A stretch of 64,000 nucleotides of DNA. Origin: DASUPK01 sp963800285. Its GTDB lineage: Bacteria > Actinomycetota > Thermoleophilia > Solirubrobacterales > 70-9. The stretch covers positions 248,001-312,000 of the forward strand of contig CAWDAL010000014.1 in NCBI GenBank assembly GCA_963800285.1. The letters run 5' to 3'. The notes under the pieces were generated by a model, which saw only the letters and a list, made by a program, of their open reading frames with translations, was not told the DNA's origin and made no database searches. A program made the translations under genes and the position numbers. Positions 47,563 through 55,194 of the stretch are shown here, piece after piece (positions within the stretch are counted from its first letter, which is position 1; each line of letters begins with the position of its first letter).

Positions 47563-48521
47563 GCCAGCTCCTCGATCAACTGCTTCGTATGGGTGGCTCG
47601 CTCGCGCGCGTCGCCCTCGGTGAGCTGGAAGAAGAGGTCCTCGAGCGTCGCCTGCTGCGGGGTCAGCTCCAGCACGGGAGCACCCGACTCAGTCAGCGCG
47701 ATCGAGAGCGCCGCGACGGCGCCGTCGTCCTGGGCCTCGAAGGCCAGGGCGGCGTCGGATGTCGCGAGCACCTCGATGCCGGGCTGGGCGGCGCAGACAT
47801 CCGTGGCGATCGCGTCATCGGTGGTCCGCAGCCGGTAGCTGACCCCCGCTCGGCTCCGAAGCTCGGCGAGGGAGCCCTCGTAGGCCACCCGGCCGCTGCG
47901 GATGATCGCGACGCGGTTGCAGAGCTCCTCGACCTCGTTCATCTGGTGGCTGGAGAGCAGCACCGTGATCCCGCGCTCGCCGAGATCGCGAATCAGCATC
48001 CTCATGTCTCGCATACCGGCCGGATCGAGTCCGGTGGCCGGCTCGTCCAGCAGCAGCAGGCGAGGTTTGCGCAGCAGCGCCGAGGCGATCCCGAGCCGCT
48101 GGCGCATGCCATGTGAATACCCCTTGACCTTGTCCTTCGCGCGGTCTCGGAGCTCGACGATCTCCAGGACCTCGTCGATCGTCGCCTGGCCTTTCTGCCC
48201 GTCGTCCAGCGCCTGGCAGAGCCTCAGGTTGTCCAGGCCGCTGAGATACGGGTAGAACGACGGAGCCTCGACGAAGCCCGCCACGCCGTCCAACGCCTTG
48301 ACGCTGATCTGCGGGTCGCGGCCAAAGAGCCGAACGGATCCCGCGGTCGGCCGGATGAGCCCCAGCATCATTCGCAGCGACGTCGTCTTGCCCGCGCCGT
48401 TCGGCCCGAGGTAGCCGAAGACATCTCCGGAGTTGACGGTCAGGTCGACGTCGTCGACCGCGGTGATCTCCCCGTAGCGCTTGACCAGCCCTCGGACCTC
48501 AATCGGCGGAGACTCCGCCAT
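47559..48521 (-). CDS. ABC transporter ATP-binding protein (BcrA-like)
   Basis: 320 residues. Walker A GPNGAGKT lies near 41, the signature YSHGMRQRLGIASALL near 137, Walker B RLLLLDEPATG and the H-loop in LLSSHQMNEVEEL. A C-terminal extension of about 90 residues follows the domain, as in BcrA/CcmA-like exporters. It starts three bases after the LolA-like gene stop and is coupled to the permease. Confidence 0.93.
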   Translation of the reverse strand: MAESPPIEVRGLVKRYGEITAVDDVDLTVNSGDVFGYLGPNGAGKTTSLRMMLGLIRPTAGSVRLFGRDPQISVKALDGVAGFVEAPSFYPYLSGLDNLRLCQALDDGQKGQATIDEVLEIVELRDRAKDKVKGYSHGMRQRLGIASALLRKPRLLLLDEPATGLDPAGMRDMRMLIRDLGERGITVLLSSHQMNEVEELCNRVAIIRSGRVAYEGSLAELRSRAGVSYRLRTTDDAIATDVCAAQPGIEVLATSDAALAFEAQDDGAVAALSIALTESGAPVLELTPQQATLEDLFFQLTEGDARERATHTKQLIEELA

Positions 48522-48524
48522 CGA

Positions 48525-49733
48525 CTACAGGGCTCGTGCGGCCGTCAGCACCGTTGTGGATGGAGCCGACGCGAGCACCGTGTACTCGACGCCGTTGCGC
48601 TGGAACCTGATCATGGTCCCGAGTGCGGTTTCGAGCTCCTGCCCCTGGGCTCCGTTCACCGAGACCTGCGGGAGGCTCAGTTGACCGTGATCGCCGCCGG
48701 CCGGCGATGAGTCGTGCGACGCAGCCGCGGGCTGCTCGAGCACGGCGATTCCACCGAGGCCCTGTCCGTAGGTGACGAGCGCTCCCGTGTCGTTGCCGCT
48801 CTTGATGAGCCGGACCTCGTTTCGGGGCAGGCCCGCAAGCGTGTCCGGAGCGGAGATCGGGAAGGAGGCCTGCTGCTGAACGGCCTGCAGCCCCGTGACC
48901 GGCTGCGTCTCGCCGCTGCCACCGTCGCTGTGTGCGGGCGGGCTGATCTCCGTCACCCTGGCGTCCGGCGGGGGCTTGACGTCGAAGACCGATGCGGAAA
49001 CCGGGCCGTAGGAGATGTCGGTGACCTTGAGCTCGAGCACCGGCGAGCTGTCCCCCTTCGGGTAGACCGCCGCGCGTAGCGGCGTCCCGTGCACTGCGTC
49101 CCAAGCGAGCTCGGCACCCCCGAGAAGCCCTCCGTTGTCCTTCGGCTCCAGCCGGACGTTGTAGGCGGGCTGGCCCGCGATGTCCGTCGGCTGGGCTCCG
49201 CTCACGATGGCATGCTCGGTCAGCTGCACGATCCCCTTCTTGATCCGGTCAAGTGACGGCGGTTGCTGCTCATCCGCCGAGCTCGCCCCATCCGCGCCGC
49301 CATGATCGGCGGGAAGGGTGCCCTCGTAGGCCGTATTCGATCCGGAGTCGTAGACGGACCAGCTGTGGCCGTCCGACAGGACCTGGCTGTCGCTGGTGGC
49401 GCCCTCGGCATTCGAGTCCGCCTGAAGCTCGATGCGGAGACGGCCGTCGGAGGTCGCCCAGAGCCGCCCGGAGGCCCCGGTCAGGAGCGGGTCCGCACCC
49501 TGCACGTCGGAGCCGGTGATCAGGTCGTTGGTGAACTGGATGCGTGCGCTGACTCCCTCGACCTTGGGGGCCGTGAGCGCGTCATGCACCGCAACCGGCA
49601 GGGACTCCCCGGGGGGCGTCGGTCCGCCGCCCGTTGCCGCCATCGCCAACGCAGTGATCCCGGCGCCGATCGCCACGGTCGCCGCGCAGAGGGCGATCAG
49701 GCGGCGAGTCGAGATGGTGCGCAGGTACCTCAT
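48525..49733 (-). CDS. LolA-like / DUF2092-type envelope protein
   Basis: 402 residues. A signal/anchor helix lies at about 10-32 (LIALCAATVAIGAGITALAM). 'ALTAPKVEGVSARIQFTNDL', 'GRLWATSDGRLRIELQADSN' and 'WSVYDSGSNTAYEGTLPADH' give the LolA-type open barrel that carries lipid; a second domain follows 'PQVSVNGAQGQE'. In Gram-positives such proteins often accompany ABC exporters and sigma-regulatory genes. It heads the leftward cluster with TAGCAT nine bases before the ATG. Confidence 0.8.
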   Translation of the reverse strand: MRYLRTISTRRLIALCAATVAIGAGITALAMAATGGGPTPPGESLPVAVHDALTAPKVEGVSARIQFTNDLITGSDVQGADPLLTGASGRLWATSDGRLRIELQADSNAEGATSDSQVLSDGHSWSVYDSGSNTAYEGTLPADHGGADGASSADEQQPPSLDRIKKGIVQLTEHAIVSGAQPTDIAGQPAYNVRLEPKDNGGLLGGAELAWDAVHGTPLRAAVYPKGDSSPVLELKVTDISYGPVSASVFDVKPPPDARVTEISPPAHSDGGSGETQPVTGLQAVQQQASFPISAPDTLAGLPRNEVRLIKSGNDTGALVTYGQGLGGIAVLEQPAAASHDSSPAGGDHGQLSLPQVSVNGAQGQELETALGTMIRFQRNGVEYTVLASAPSTTVLTAARAL

Positions 49734-49742
49734 CTCCAGAAA

Positions 49743-49748
49743 ATGCTA
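49743..49748 (-). promoter_or_regulatory. putative -10 box (TAGCAT) with upstream TAGGG repeats
   Basis: TAGCAT on the minus strand ends nine bases before ATG 49733. Two TAGGG boxes 17 bp apart lie just upstream (about 49759-49780) and could bind the OmpR-type regulator of the same cluster. Confidence 0.35.
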
Positions 49749-49790
49749 CGCCCTCTCCCTAAGGATCTTCTGACCCTACGTGGCCGATGC

Positions 49791-49952
49791 TCAGCCTCGG
49801 GCGACCCAGAGGGCCCAGCCAAATAGGCCCAGGGCTCCCGCGGTCAGCACAGCGCTCGCTCCGAGCGAGCCGTGCATCGCCGAGCTGAGGGCGAACAGGG
49901 TGCAGAGGAACCCTCCCCAAACGCTGAAGCCCCCGAGCGGTCGTCCGCGCAT
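49791..49952 (-). CDS. small two-helix membrane protein, 53 aa
   Basis: ATG 49952 is preceded by AGGGGGGAT and opens MRGRPLGGFSVWGGFLCTLF; a second helix AVLTAGALGLFGWALWVARG ends the protein. Two hydrophobic helices joined by SSAMHGSLGAS. Codons are strongly GC3-biased as in real genes. Function unknown. It could be transcribed with the LolA-like gene 57 bp downstream. Confidence 0.55.
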   Translation of the reverse strand: MRGRPLGGFSVWGGFLCTLFALSSAMHGSLGASAVLTAGALGLFGWALWVARG

Positions 49953-50043
49953 GATCCCCCCTATCCGGTCTGCTCCATCACAGCCTCAGGGTCCGCCCGC
50001 CGGATAAAGGCCACGTGAATGCGCCCCCTCGGGCGGATGCGCA

Positions 50044-51117
50044 CTAGGCGCCGCCTGACTGCAATCCCACGAGCCGGTCCAGAAGCTGGGGCTGTGCCTC
50101 CGGTCGCACCTCGATCGAGGCGATCCGGTTGCGTCCAGCGTGCTTGGCCTCATAAAGGGCCTCGTCGGCGGCGTTGAAGAGCGATTCGAACTCCAGCTGG
50201 TCTCCGGAGGCGACGGACACCCCCAGGGAGACGGTGATCGTGACGTCCGCGGGCCGGGCCTTCTCGACCGCGGCCCTCATCCGCTCGGCGAGCGCGCGGC
50301 CATGCTCCAGGTCCGCGCCGGGGACCACGACGAGGAACTCCTCGCCGCCGAGGCGGTAGAAGAGCTCGAACGAGCGCAGGCACTTCCGCATCTCGTAGGT
50401 CGTCTCCCGCAGCACGACGTCGCCGATCTCGTGCCCATGGGTGTCGTTGATCTCCTTGAAGTGGTCGAGATCCGCGGCGATCATGCAGATCGGGGCGTGC
50501 TGCTGGCGGGCCTGGAGCCCGAGCTCCTTGAAGCGGGGCAGCAGCGACTTGCGATTGAGCAACCCGGTGAGGGGATCGAGAACGGATTCCTCTCGATGCT
50601 GCATCTCCGCGCCCTGAATCGCAACGGCGGCGCCGGCAACACAGCAGATCAGCGAGATCGTGACGACGGTGAGGGCTGGGTTCGCGAACAGCCCGTGGGC
50701 GTCCACCGCGAGGCCGACGCCGATGACCATCGCGATATCGATGGCGACGAACACCTTGACCACGCGCTCGCGGAAGCGAGCGGCGATCATCGCGATCGGT
50801 ACGGCGAGCCAGGGGAGGATCGGGCTCGTGGGCCCTCCCGTGATGGCTGCCCCCGTTGCGAGCAGCGCCATCTCCAGCAGGTTCGTCGTGACCGAGACAC
50901 GTTCCGGGTGGTCGGTCCACCGCATCCGCAGATCGACGGTCGCCATGCCGATCGCGCCGACGACGAAAAGGGGGAGCAGCCACCAGCTGAGGATGGGCGC
51001 CATGACCAGGACGCCGATCCCGGCGCAGGCGGCCGCGAAGATGCGTGCCTTGCGCACGCGGTCGCTCGTGTCGACCGCGCGACTCTGGTCGAGGTCAGTA
51101 GGGCAGAGCCAGGACAC
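50044..51117 (-). CDS. membrane-bound GGDEF diguanylate cyclase
   Basis: 357 residues from GTG 51117. Five or six N-terminal helices span about 20-165 (for example 'GIGVLVMAPILSWWLLPLFV'), then a GGDEF domain: DPLTGLLNRKSLL, MIAADLDHFKEINDTHGHEI and the catalytic RLGGEEF near 255. This should make cyclic di-GMP. The inhibitory I-site RxxD is absent: RSFE stands in its place, so feedback control may be weak. The start is two bases after the stop of a 50-residue membrane protein. Confidence 0.9.
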   Translation of the reverse strand: MSWLCPTDLDQSRAVDTSDRVRKARIFAAACAGIGVLVMAPILSWWLLPLFVVGAIGMATVDLRMRWTDHPERVSVTTNLLEMALLATGAAITGGPTSPILPWLAVPIAMIAARFRERVVKVFVAIDIAMVIGVGLAVDAHGLFANPALTVVTISLICCVAGAAVAIQGAEMQHREESVLDPLTGLLNRKSLLPRFKELGLQARQQHAPICMIAADLDHFKEINDTHGHEIGDVVLRETTYEMRKCLRSFELFYRLGGEEFLVVVPGADLEHGRALAERMRAAVEKARPADVTITVSLGVSVASGDQLEFESLFNAADEALYEAKHAGRNRIASIEVRPEAQPQLLDRLVGLQSGGA

Positions 51118-51119
51118 GG

Positions 51120-51272
51120 CTAGCCCGTGATACGCGGAGCGCGCTCGGGCGGGCTCCAGATGCCGAGCATGGCGAGGAGCCCGGGGACGATCAGCCGCAG
51201 GTTGATCGCGGCGACGAAGGCGATGAGGAGGGTCAATGCGGTGGGCATCCCAATCACATGCTCGGCGATCAT
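51120..51272 (-). CDS. 50-residue membrane peptide coupled to the GGDEF gene
   Basis: ATG 51272 follows GAGGGCGG and opens MIAEHVIGMPTALTLLIAFV; the rest is AAINLRLIVPGLLAMLGIWS and a polar tail PPERAPRITG. One or two membrane segments. Its TAG lies two bases before the GTG of the cyclase, so they should be translated together. It could tune the cyclase's membrane domain. No family is recognised. Confidence 0.5.
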   Translation of the reverse strand: MIAEHVIGMPTALTLLIAFVAAINLRLIVPGLLAMLGIWSPPERAPRITG

Positions 51273-51375
51273 TCCCGCCCTCACATCCGTGTAAGCGTGC
51301 TTCCGTGGTGGGGGGTTTCCCGCAAAAGGCCGTGAAGTCCGCGCCCCCTACCGACTTGTACCTAGCGAACCCGCT

Positions 51376-51381
51376 TAGCCT
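51376..51381 (+). promoter_or_regulatory. putative -10 box (TAGCCT) for a leaderless start
   Basis: TAGCCT ends six bases before ATG 51388. Confidence 0.4.
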
Positions 51382-51387
51382 GCAGCC

Positions 51388-51888
51388 ATGCCCCCCGAGA
51401 CGCACCGCTTCGAGGACGGCGGCGGAATTCCGAACTCGAGGCTGCCGGTGCTCGTCTACCACGACGTGGCGGAGGCGCGGCGGGCGGCCGATTGCGAGCA
51501 GCTCTTCGCCGCGAACGACTGGCTCGGGGCGTGGCGCAACGGGATCTACCCGTTCCACCACTTCCACTCGACGGCGCACGAGGTGCTCGGCATCGCGTCC
51601 GGCCGCGCGATCGTCATGCTCGGCGGCCCCTCCGGCCGCGAGTTCGAGGTGACGCGCGGAGACGTGCTCGTCCTGCCCGCCGGCACCGGGCACTGCAACC
51701 TGCGCTCGAGCGACGACCTGCTCGTGATCGGGGCGTACCCCGACGGGATGCGCTGGGACCTGCGGCGCGGCGATCCGGCTGAGCACGATGAGGCGGTTGC
51801 GAACATCAGCGCGGTGCCGCTGCCGCGCGCCGACCCCGTCGAGGGACCCTCCGGATCACTGACCGAGCTCTGGGGGGCCGAGAGCTAG
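51388..51888 (+). CDS. cupin-domain protein (YjlB-like)
   Basis: 166 residues. 'NGIYPFHHFHSTAHEVLGIA' holds the first cupin His cluster, 'GDVLVLPAGTGHCNLRSSDD' the second motif with its His. 'FEDGGGIPNSRLPVLVYHDV' and 'YPDGMRWDLRRGDP' are typical of the YjlB subgroup of metal-binding cupins. The reaction is unknown. It converges on the alpha/beta hydrolase at 51899. Confidence 0.88.
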   Translation: MPPETHRFEDGGGIPNSRLPVLVYHDVAEARRAADCEQLFAANDWLGAWRNGIYPFHHFHSTAHEVLGIASGRAIVMLGGPSGREFEVTRGDVLVLPAGTGHCNLRSSDDLLVIGAYPDGMRWDLRRGDPAEHDEAVANISAVPLPRADPVEGPSGSLTELWGAES

Positions 51889-51898
51889 CGCGGAAGCT

Positions 51899-52738
51899 CT
51901 AGGTGGAGCGCTTGACGAACTCGAGGGCCGAGTTCGCGACTTCCTCCCAGCCCGAGTCGATCGTCAGCGAGTGGCCTCGGCCCGGAATCCGCTTGAGCTC
52001 GGTCACCCCCGGGTTGCCCTTCTGCTTCTTGTACTCCGCGTTGACGATCGCGTGAGGGACGGTGTTGTCATCGTCGCCGGAAATCAGCAGGAGGGGCCCG
52101 CGGTCTGGGTTCTTGGTGTCCACCTTGAGATCTGTGCCCGGATTCGTGTTGGCGAAGGCGCCCTCGAAGAGGACGCTGGCCGCGCCGGGCACGTGGAACT
52201 CGTCGTAGATGCGCTCCGCCTCGTCCTCGTCGAGGGCGTTCGCCCAGCCGTACTTGAACTGATCGAGAGTGAGCGCGATCGCCTTGCCGCGGTTGAAGGG
52301 ATTGACGAGCACCGGCATCGCGGAGCGCAGCGTCGAGATCGGCAGCGGCAGGACGCCGCGGTACGGCGCCGGATCGACTGCCACCGAGGCCGCGGAGAGG
52401 GCGCGCCCGGCCATCATCTGGGTGAAGGCGCCGCCGAAGGAGTGCCCCACGACGGCGGGCTTCCGCTCGAGAGCGCCGATCACCTCGGCGACGTGATCGG
52501 TGATCTGGCCGACGGACTTCCTGGCGAACACGTCCGGGTTCGCACGGGCCTGCTCCACGGTCTCCGGGTCATCTGGCCAGGACGCCGTCACGGCGGCGAA
52601 TCCGTCCTTCTCGAACAGCTCCGCCCAGCGGTCCCAGCTGCTCGGCAGCAGCCAGAGGCCGTGGATGAAGACCACCGGCGTCTTCGAGGACTCGTTCGCC
52701 TTCTCGACCTGCTTCGCCTCGCGCTCCGTGATCGCCAT
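51899..52738 (-). CDS. alpha/beta hydrolase
   Basis: 279 residues from ATG 52738. 'VVFIHGLWLLPSSWDRWAEL' is the oxyanion region, GHSFGG the nucleophile elbow, 'LLLISGDDDNTVPH' the acid and IPGRGHSLTID the catalytic His, a full triad. The N-terminus MAITEREAKQVEKANESS is soluble, with AGGGGAG upstream. It probably acts on an ester or epoxide; the substrate is unknown. It could be co-transcribed with the AbrB-like gene upstream (57-bp gap). Confidence 0.88.
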   Translation of the reverse strand: MAITEREAKQVEKANESSKTPVVFIHGLWLLPSSWDRWAELFEKDGFAAVTASWPDDPETVEQARANPDVFARKSVGQITDHVAEVIGALERKPAVVGHSFGGAFTQMMAGRALSAASVAVDPAPYRGVLPLPISTLRSAMPVLVNPFNRGKAIALTLDQFKYGWANALDEDEAERIYDEFHVPGAASVLFEGAFANTNPGTDLKVDTKNPDRGPLLLISGDDDNTVPHAIVNAEYKKQKGNPGVTELKRIPGRGHSLTIDSGWEEVANSALEFVKRST

Positions 52739-52795
52739 ACCGCGGACTCCCCTCTGTCGTCGATGGATGCGCAGAAATGCGCCCACGCCAGGTTC

Positions 52796-53860
52796 TCATG
52801 CTTCGGATGGAGATAGGGATTCCCGGCTCCGCCGCTCTCCGCGGATCAGCCAGCGGACGACGATCGGGGCCGCGAGGATCATCGCGAGCAGCCTGAGCCC
52901 CTGCACCGCCAGCACGAAGGTCGTGTTGGCGCCGGCGCCATAGGCGATCGGAAGGACCGCGTAGAGCCCTCCCGGGGTGGTGGCGAGGTAGCCATCGAGG
53001 AGCGAGACGCCGGCGGTCAGCTCGAGCAGCCAGCCGAGAACGAAGCACGCGGCGAGCAGCACCGCGATCGACGCCGCGACCGGCGCCGCGAGGCGCCTGA
53101 TCTTGGCGAGGGTCTCGCGATCGAAGCTGAGGCCGATCCAGAGTCCGATCAGAGAGAACGCAACCTCCCGCGCGAGCGGCGGAACCTCGGTTCCGCCGAT
53201 GACGCCGGAGATGGTGAGCACGGCGGTGAGGATCAGCGGGCCGAGCAGGGCGGGCGCCGGCAGGCGGAGGAGCGGCCCAAGCGCGACGCCGGCGACACCG
53301 GCGCCGATGGTCAGCGCCCAGCCGGCAGCGCTTCCGAGGAGCGGTCCCTCCCCCGGGCCGCCCGATCCGTGCACCCCGAAGGCGAGGGGCACGAGGAGCG
53401 GCGTGAGCAGGGTGATGACCAGGACCCGGAGGTACTGCATGAACGCCACGAGCCGGTCGTCGCCTCCGAGCTCGCCTGCCATGGCGACGATTCCCGACGC
53501 GCCCCCGGCCACCATCCCCAGCGACGCCGTCGGCCGATCGAGCTCGGCGATTCGCGCGAGCACGATGCCCGCCGCGATGGTCACCCCGAGCGTGGCGGCG
53601 CTCACCGCGATCACCGGAATCCAGTCCCAGCCGAGGCCGGTCAGCGTCGACGACTGCACGAACGTCCCGAGCGCGACTCCGGTGACCGCCTGCCCGACGC
53701 GGAAGGCGATCGGCGGGAGCTTGACCCGCCCCGGCGCGGCCAGGGCGTAGACCAACCCGACGACGATCGAGGCGAACAGGTATCCCGAAGGGATCCCGGC
53801 CTGGTCGACGGCCCAGCCGCCTCCGACGATCCCGGCGGCGATCAGGATCAGATCGATCAC
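52796..53860 (-). CDS. AbrB-family membrane protein (PF05145, duplicated)
   Basis: 354 residues from GTG 53860 with ten or more helices in two similar halves. Each half contains a 'G..S' segment: 'SLGMVAGGASGIVAMAGELG' and 'YLATTPGGLYAVLPIAYGAG', typical of the AbrB/YdaH-type membrane proteins (ammonia monooxygenase-related name in databases, function uncertain). The gene ends close to the hydrolase. Transported substrate unknown. Confidence 0.85.
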   Translation of the reverse strand: MIDLILIAAGIVGGGWAVDQAGIPSGYLFASIVVGLVYALAAPGRVKLPPIAFRVGQAVTGVALGTFVQSSTLTGLGWDWIPVIAVSAATLGVTIAAGIVLARIAELDRPTASLGMVAGGASGIVAMAGELGGDDRLVAFMQYLRVLVITLLTPLLVPLAFGVHGSGGPGEGPLLGSAAGWALTIGAGVAGVALGPLLRLPAPALLGPLILTAVLTISGVIGGTEVPPLAREVAFSLIGLWIGLSFDRETLAKIRRLAAPVAASIAVLLAACFVLGWLLELTAGVSLLDGYLATTPGGLYAVLPIAYGAGANTTFVLAVQGLRLLAMILAAPIVVRWLIRGERRSRESLSPSEA

Positions 53861-53892
53861 AGGCCCAGCTTTGCAGCGGGCGGGTACTGCAG

Positions 53893-54253
53893 TGGAGCCG
53901 GTGGCATCGAAGCCACGTCCTCGGTCACGAGACGACCGGTCTCTACAGGCTTAGCCGGCGCTTTGATCTCGCCCCTCGACCTCTGCAGCCGGCGAGAGAT
54001 GCCGAGGGGCCAAGTCCCTTTGGTTTCCCCGGCCGGTCGGGACCGTCCGACCGGGTGAGCCCGATTCTGATGCCGGTGACCCCACCCCTCGGGCTCGGGT
54101 GGGCCGACACACGCTGCTTAGGTTCTAGCTAAGCGGCGAGAGCGAACTCATGGTCCGCACGTATTGGTTGGTCCAGGTGTTTAACGAGGCCTCCTGGAAC
54201 CTCGGCCTGCAACCTGATCGCACGAATGACCAAGTCGAATCCAATTCGGCCCC
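53893..54253 (-). ncRNA. ssrA: transfer-messenger RNA (tmRNA)
   Basis: About 361 nt on the minus strand. The 5' end GGGGCCGAATTGGATTCGAC is the conserved tmRNA start, pairing with the 3' acceptor CGGCTCC (53894-53900) as a 7-bp stem with one G-U; discriminator A at 53893, CCA not encoded. The T-arm GTGGC-TTCGAT-GCCAC precedes it, with a six-base loop. Inside, a tag frame reads GCG GAC CAT GAG TTC GCT CTC GCC GCT TAG. It rescues stalled ribosomes with SmpB, encoded 5 kb upstream on the same strand. Pseudoknots were not checked. Confidence 0.92.
54129..54158 (-). other. tmRNA tag reading frame: ADHEFALAA plus TAG
   Basis: The resume codon is taken as GCG, after CAATACGT. The tag is nine residues ending ALAA, the usual ClpXP/FtsH signal. 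One or two codons' doubt remains about the resume point. Confidence 0.8.
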
Positions 54254-54288
54254 GTGCTATGTGAGGCAAATGGTAGCCGGGAGTGGCC

Positions 54289-55194
54289 TCAGCGCCGGGC
54301 GCCGTCCTTCGGAGCGCTGGCGAGGTAGGTGGCGGACATGTCCTCCTCCCCGTGCTCCCGCGCGGCCTCCTCCAGCTGGTTGCGAATCGCGTCCAGCATC
54401 GGCAGCTCGAGGTCGTGGCGCTCCATGGCCTCGATCACGAGCCGGGCGTCCTTCGCGGCCAGCTCGAGCTTGAAGGCGGGCTCGAAGCTCCGCTCGATCA
54501 TCATCCTGCCCTTCATCTGAGCGTAGGGGTTGTCGATCGGGCCGCCCTCGATCGTCTCGAGGAACTGCGCGGGATCGATGTCGACGCCCTCGGCGAAGGC
54601 GATCGTCTCGGCCAGCCCCTCGACGAGGGAGAGCAGCCACGAGTTGATCACGAGCTTCATCCGCGTCCCGGTCCCGGCCCCCCCCAGCCAGAGCGCCTTC
54701 TGGGAGATCGCCCCGAAGATCGGCTCGCATCGCTCGCGCGCCTGCTCCGGGCCGGAGGCGAGCACCGTCAGCTTGCCCTGCTCGGCCGGCTGCTTGGTGC
54801 CGACGACCGGAGCGTCGACGAGGGTCAGGCCGTTCTCTTCGGCGAGGATCGCGCAGCGTTCGATGCCCTCGACGCCGATCGTGCTCATCTGCAGCCAGAG
54901 GGTCTCCTCGTTCGTCCCTCCGAGGACTCCATCCGACCCCTCCATCGCGGATGTGACCGCATCGGCGTCGCTCAGGATGGTGAGCACGACCGACGCCCCG
55001 GAAGCGGCTTCCGCGGCGGTGTCGAGGACCTCGATACCGTCGCCGGCGAGCGGCTCGGCCTTTTCGCGGGAGCGATTCCATGCGCGCACGGGGATCCCCG
55101 CGTTCGCGATGTTGCGCGCCATGGGCAGACCCATCGTCCCGCCTGCCCCGATGACCGCGACTACTTCTTCTTTCGCTTCCTCACGCACTTGCCG
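54289..55194 (-). CDS. NAD(P)-dependent beta-hydroxyacid dehydrogenase (3-hydroxyisobutyrate-like)
   Basis: 301 residues from GTG 55194. 'VVAVIGAGGTMGLPMARNIA' is the Rossmann GxGxxG, 'RAWNRSREKAEPLAGDG' binds the cofactor phosphate, 'LVDAPVVGTKQPAEQGKLTV' is the substrate loop and 'GTGTRMKLVINSWLLSLVEG' contains the catalytic Lys. The start overlaps the lipase gene's 3' end by 34 bp, so it is probably co-transcribed. Oxidises a beta-hydroxyacid; a glyoxylate-reductase role is possible. Confidence 0.88.
   Translation of the reverse strand, partial: RQVREEAKEEVVAVIGAGGTMGLPMARNIANAGIPVRAWNRSREKAEPLAGDGIEVLDTAAEAASGASVVLTILSDADAVTSAMEGSDGVLGGTNEETLWLQMSTIGVEGIERCAILAEENGLTLVDAPVVGTKQPAEQGKLTVLASGPEQARERCEPIFGAISQKALWLGGAGTGTRMKLVINSWLLSLVEGLAETIAFAEGVDIDPAQFLETIEGGPIDNPYAQMKGRMMIERSFEPAFKLELAAKDARLVIEAMERHDLELPMLDAIRNQLEEAAREHGEEDMSATYLASAPKDGARR

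Noticed and set aside
51118..51786. long N-terminal extension of the GGDEF gene
   Set aside because: The residues beyond GTG 51117 are antisense to the cupin gene and the intergenic region, Arg/Pro-rich, with stronger evidence for the short coupled peptide in another frame.
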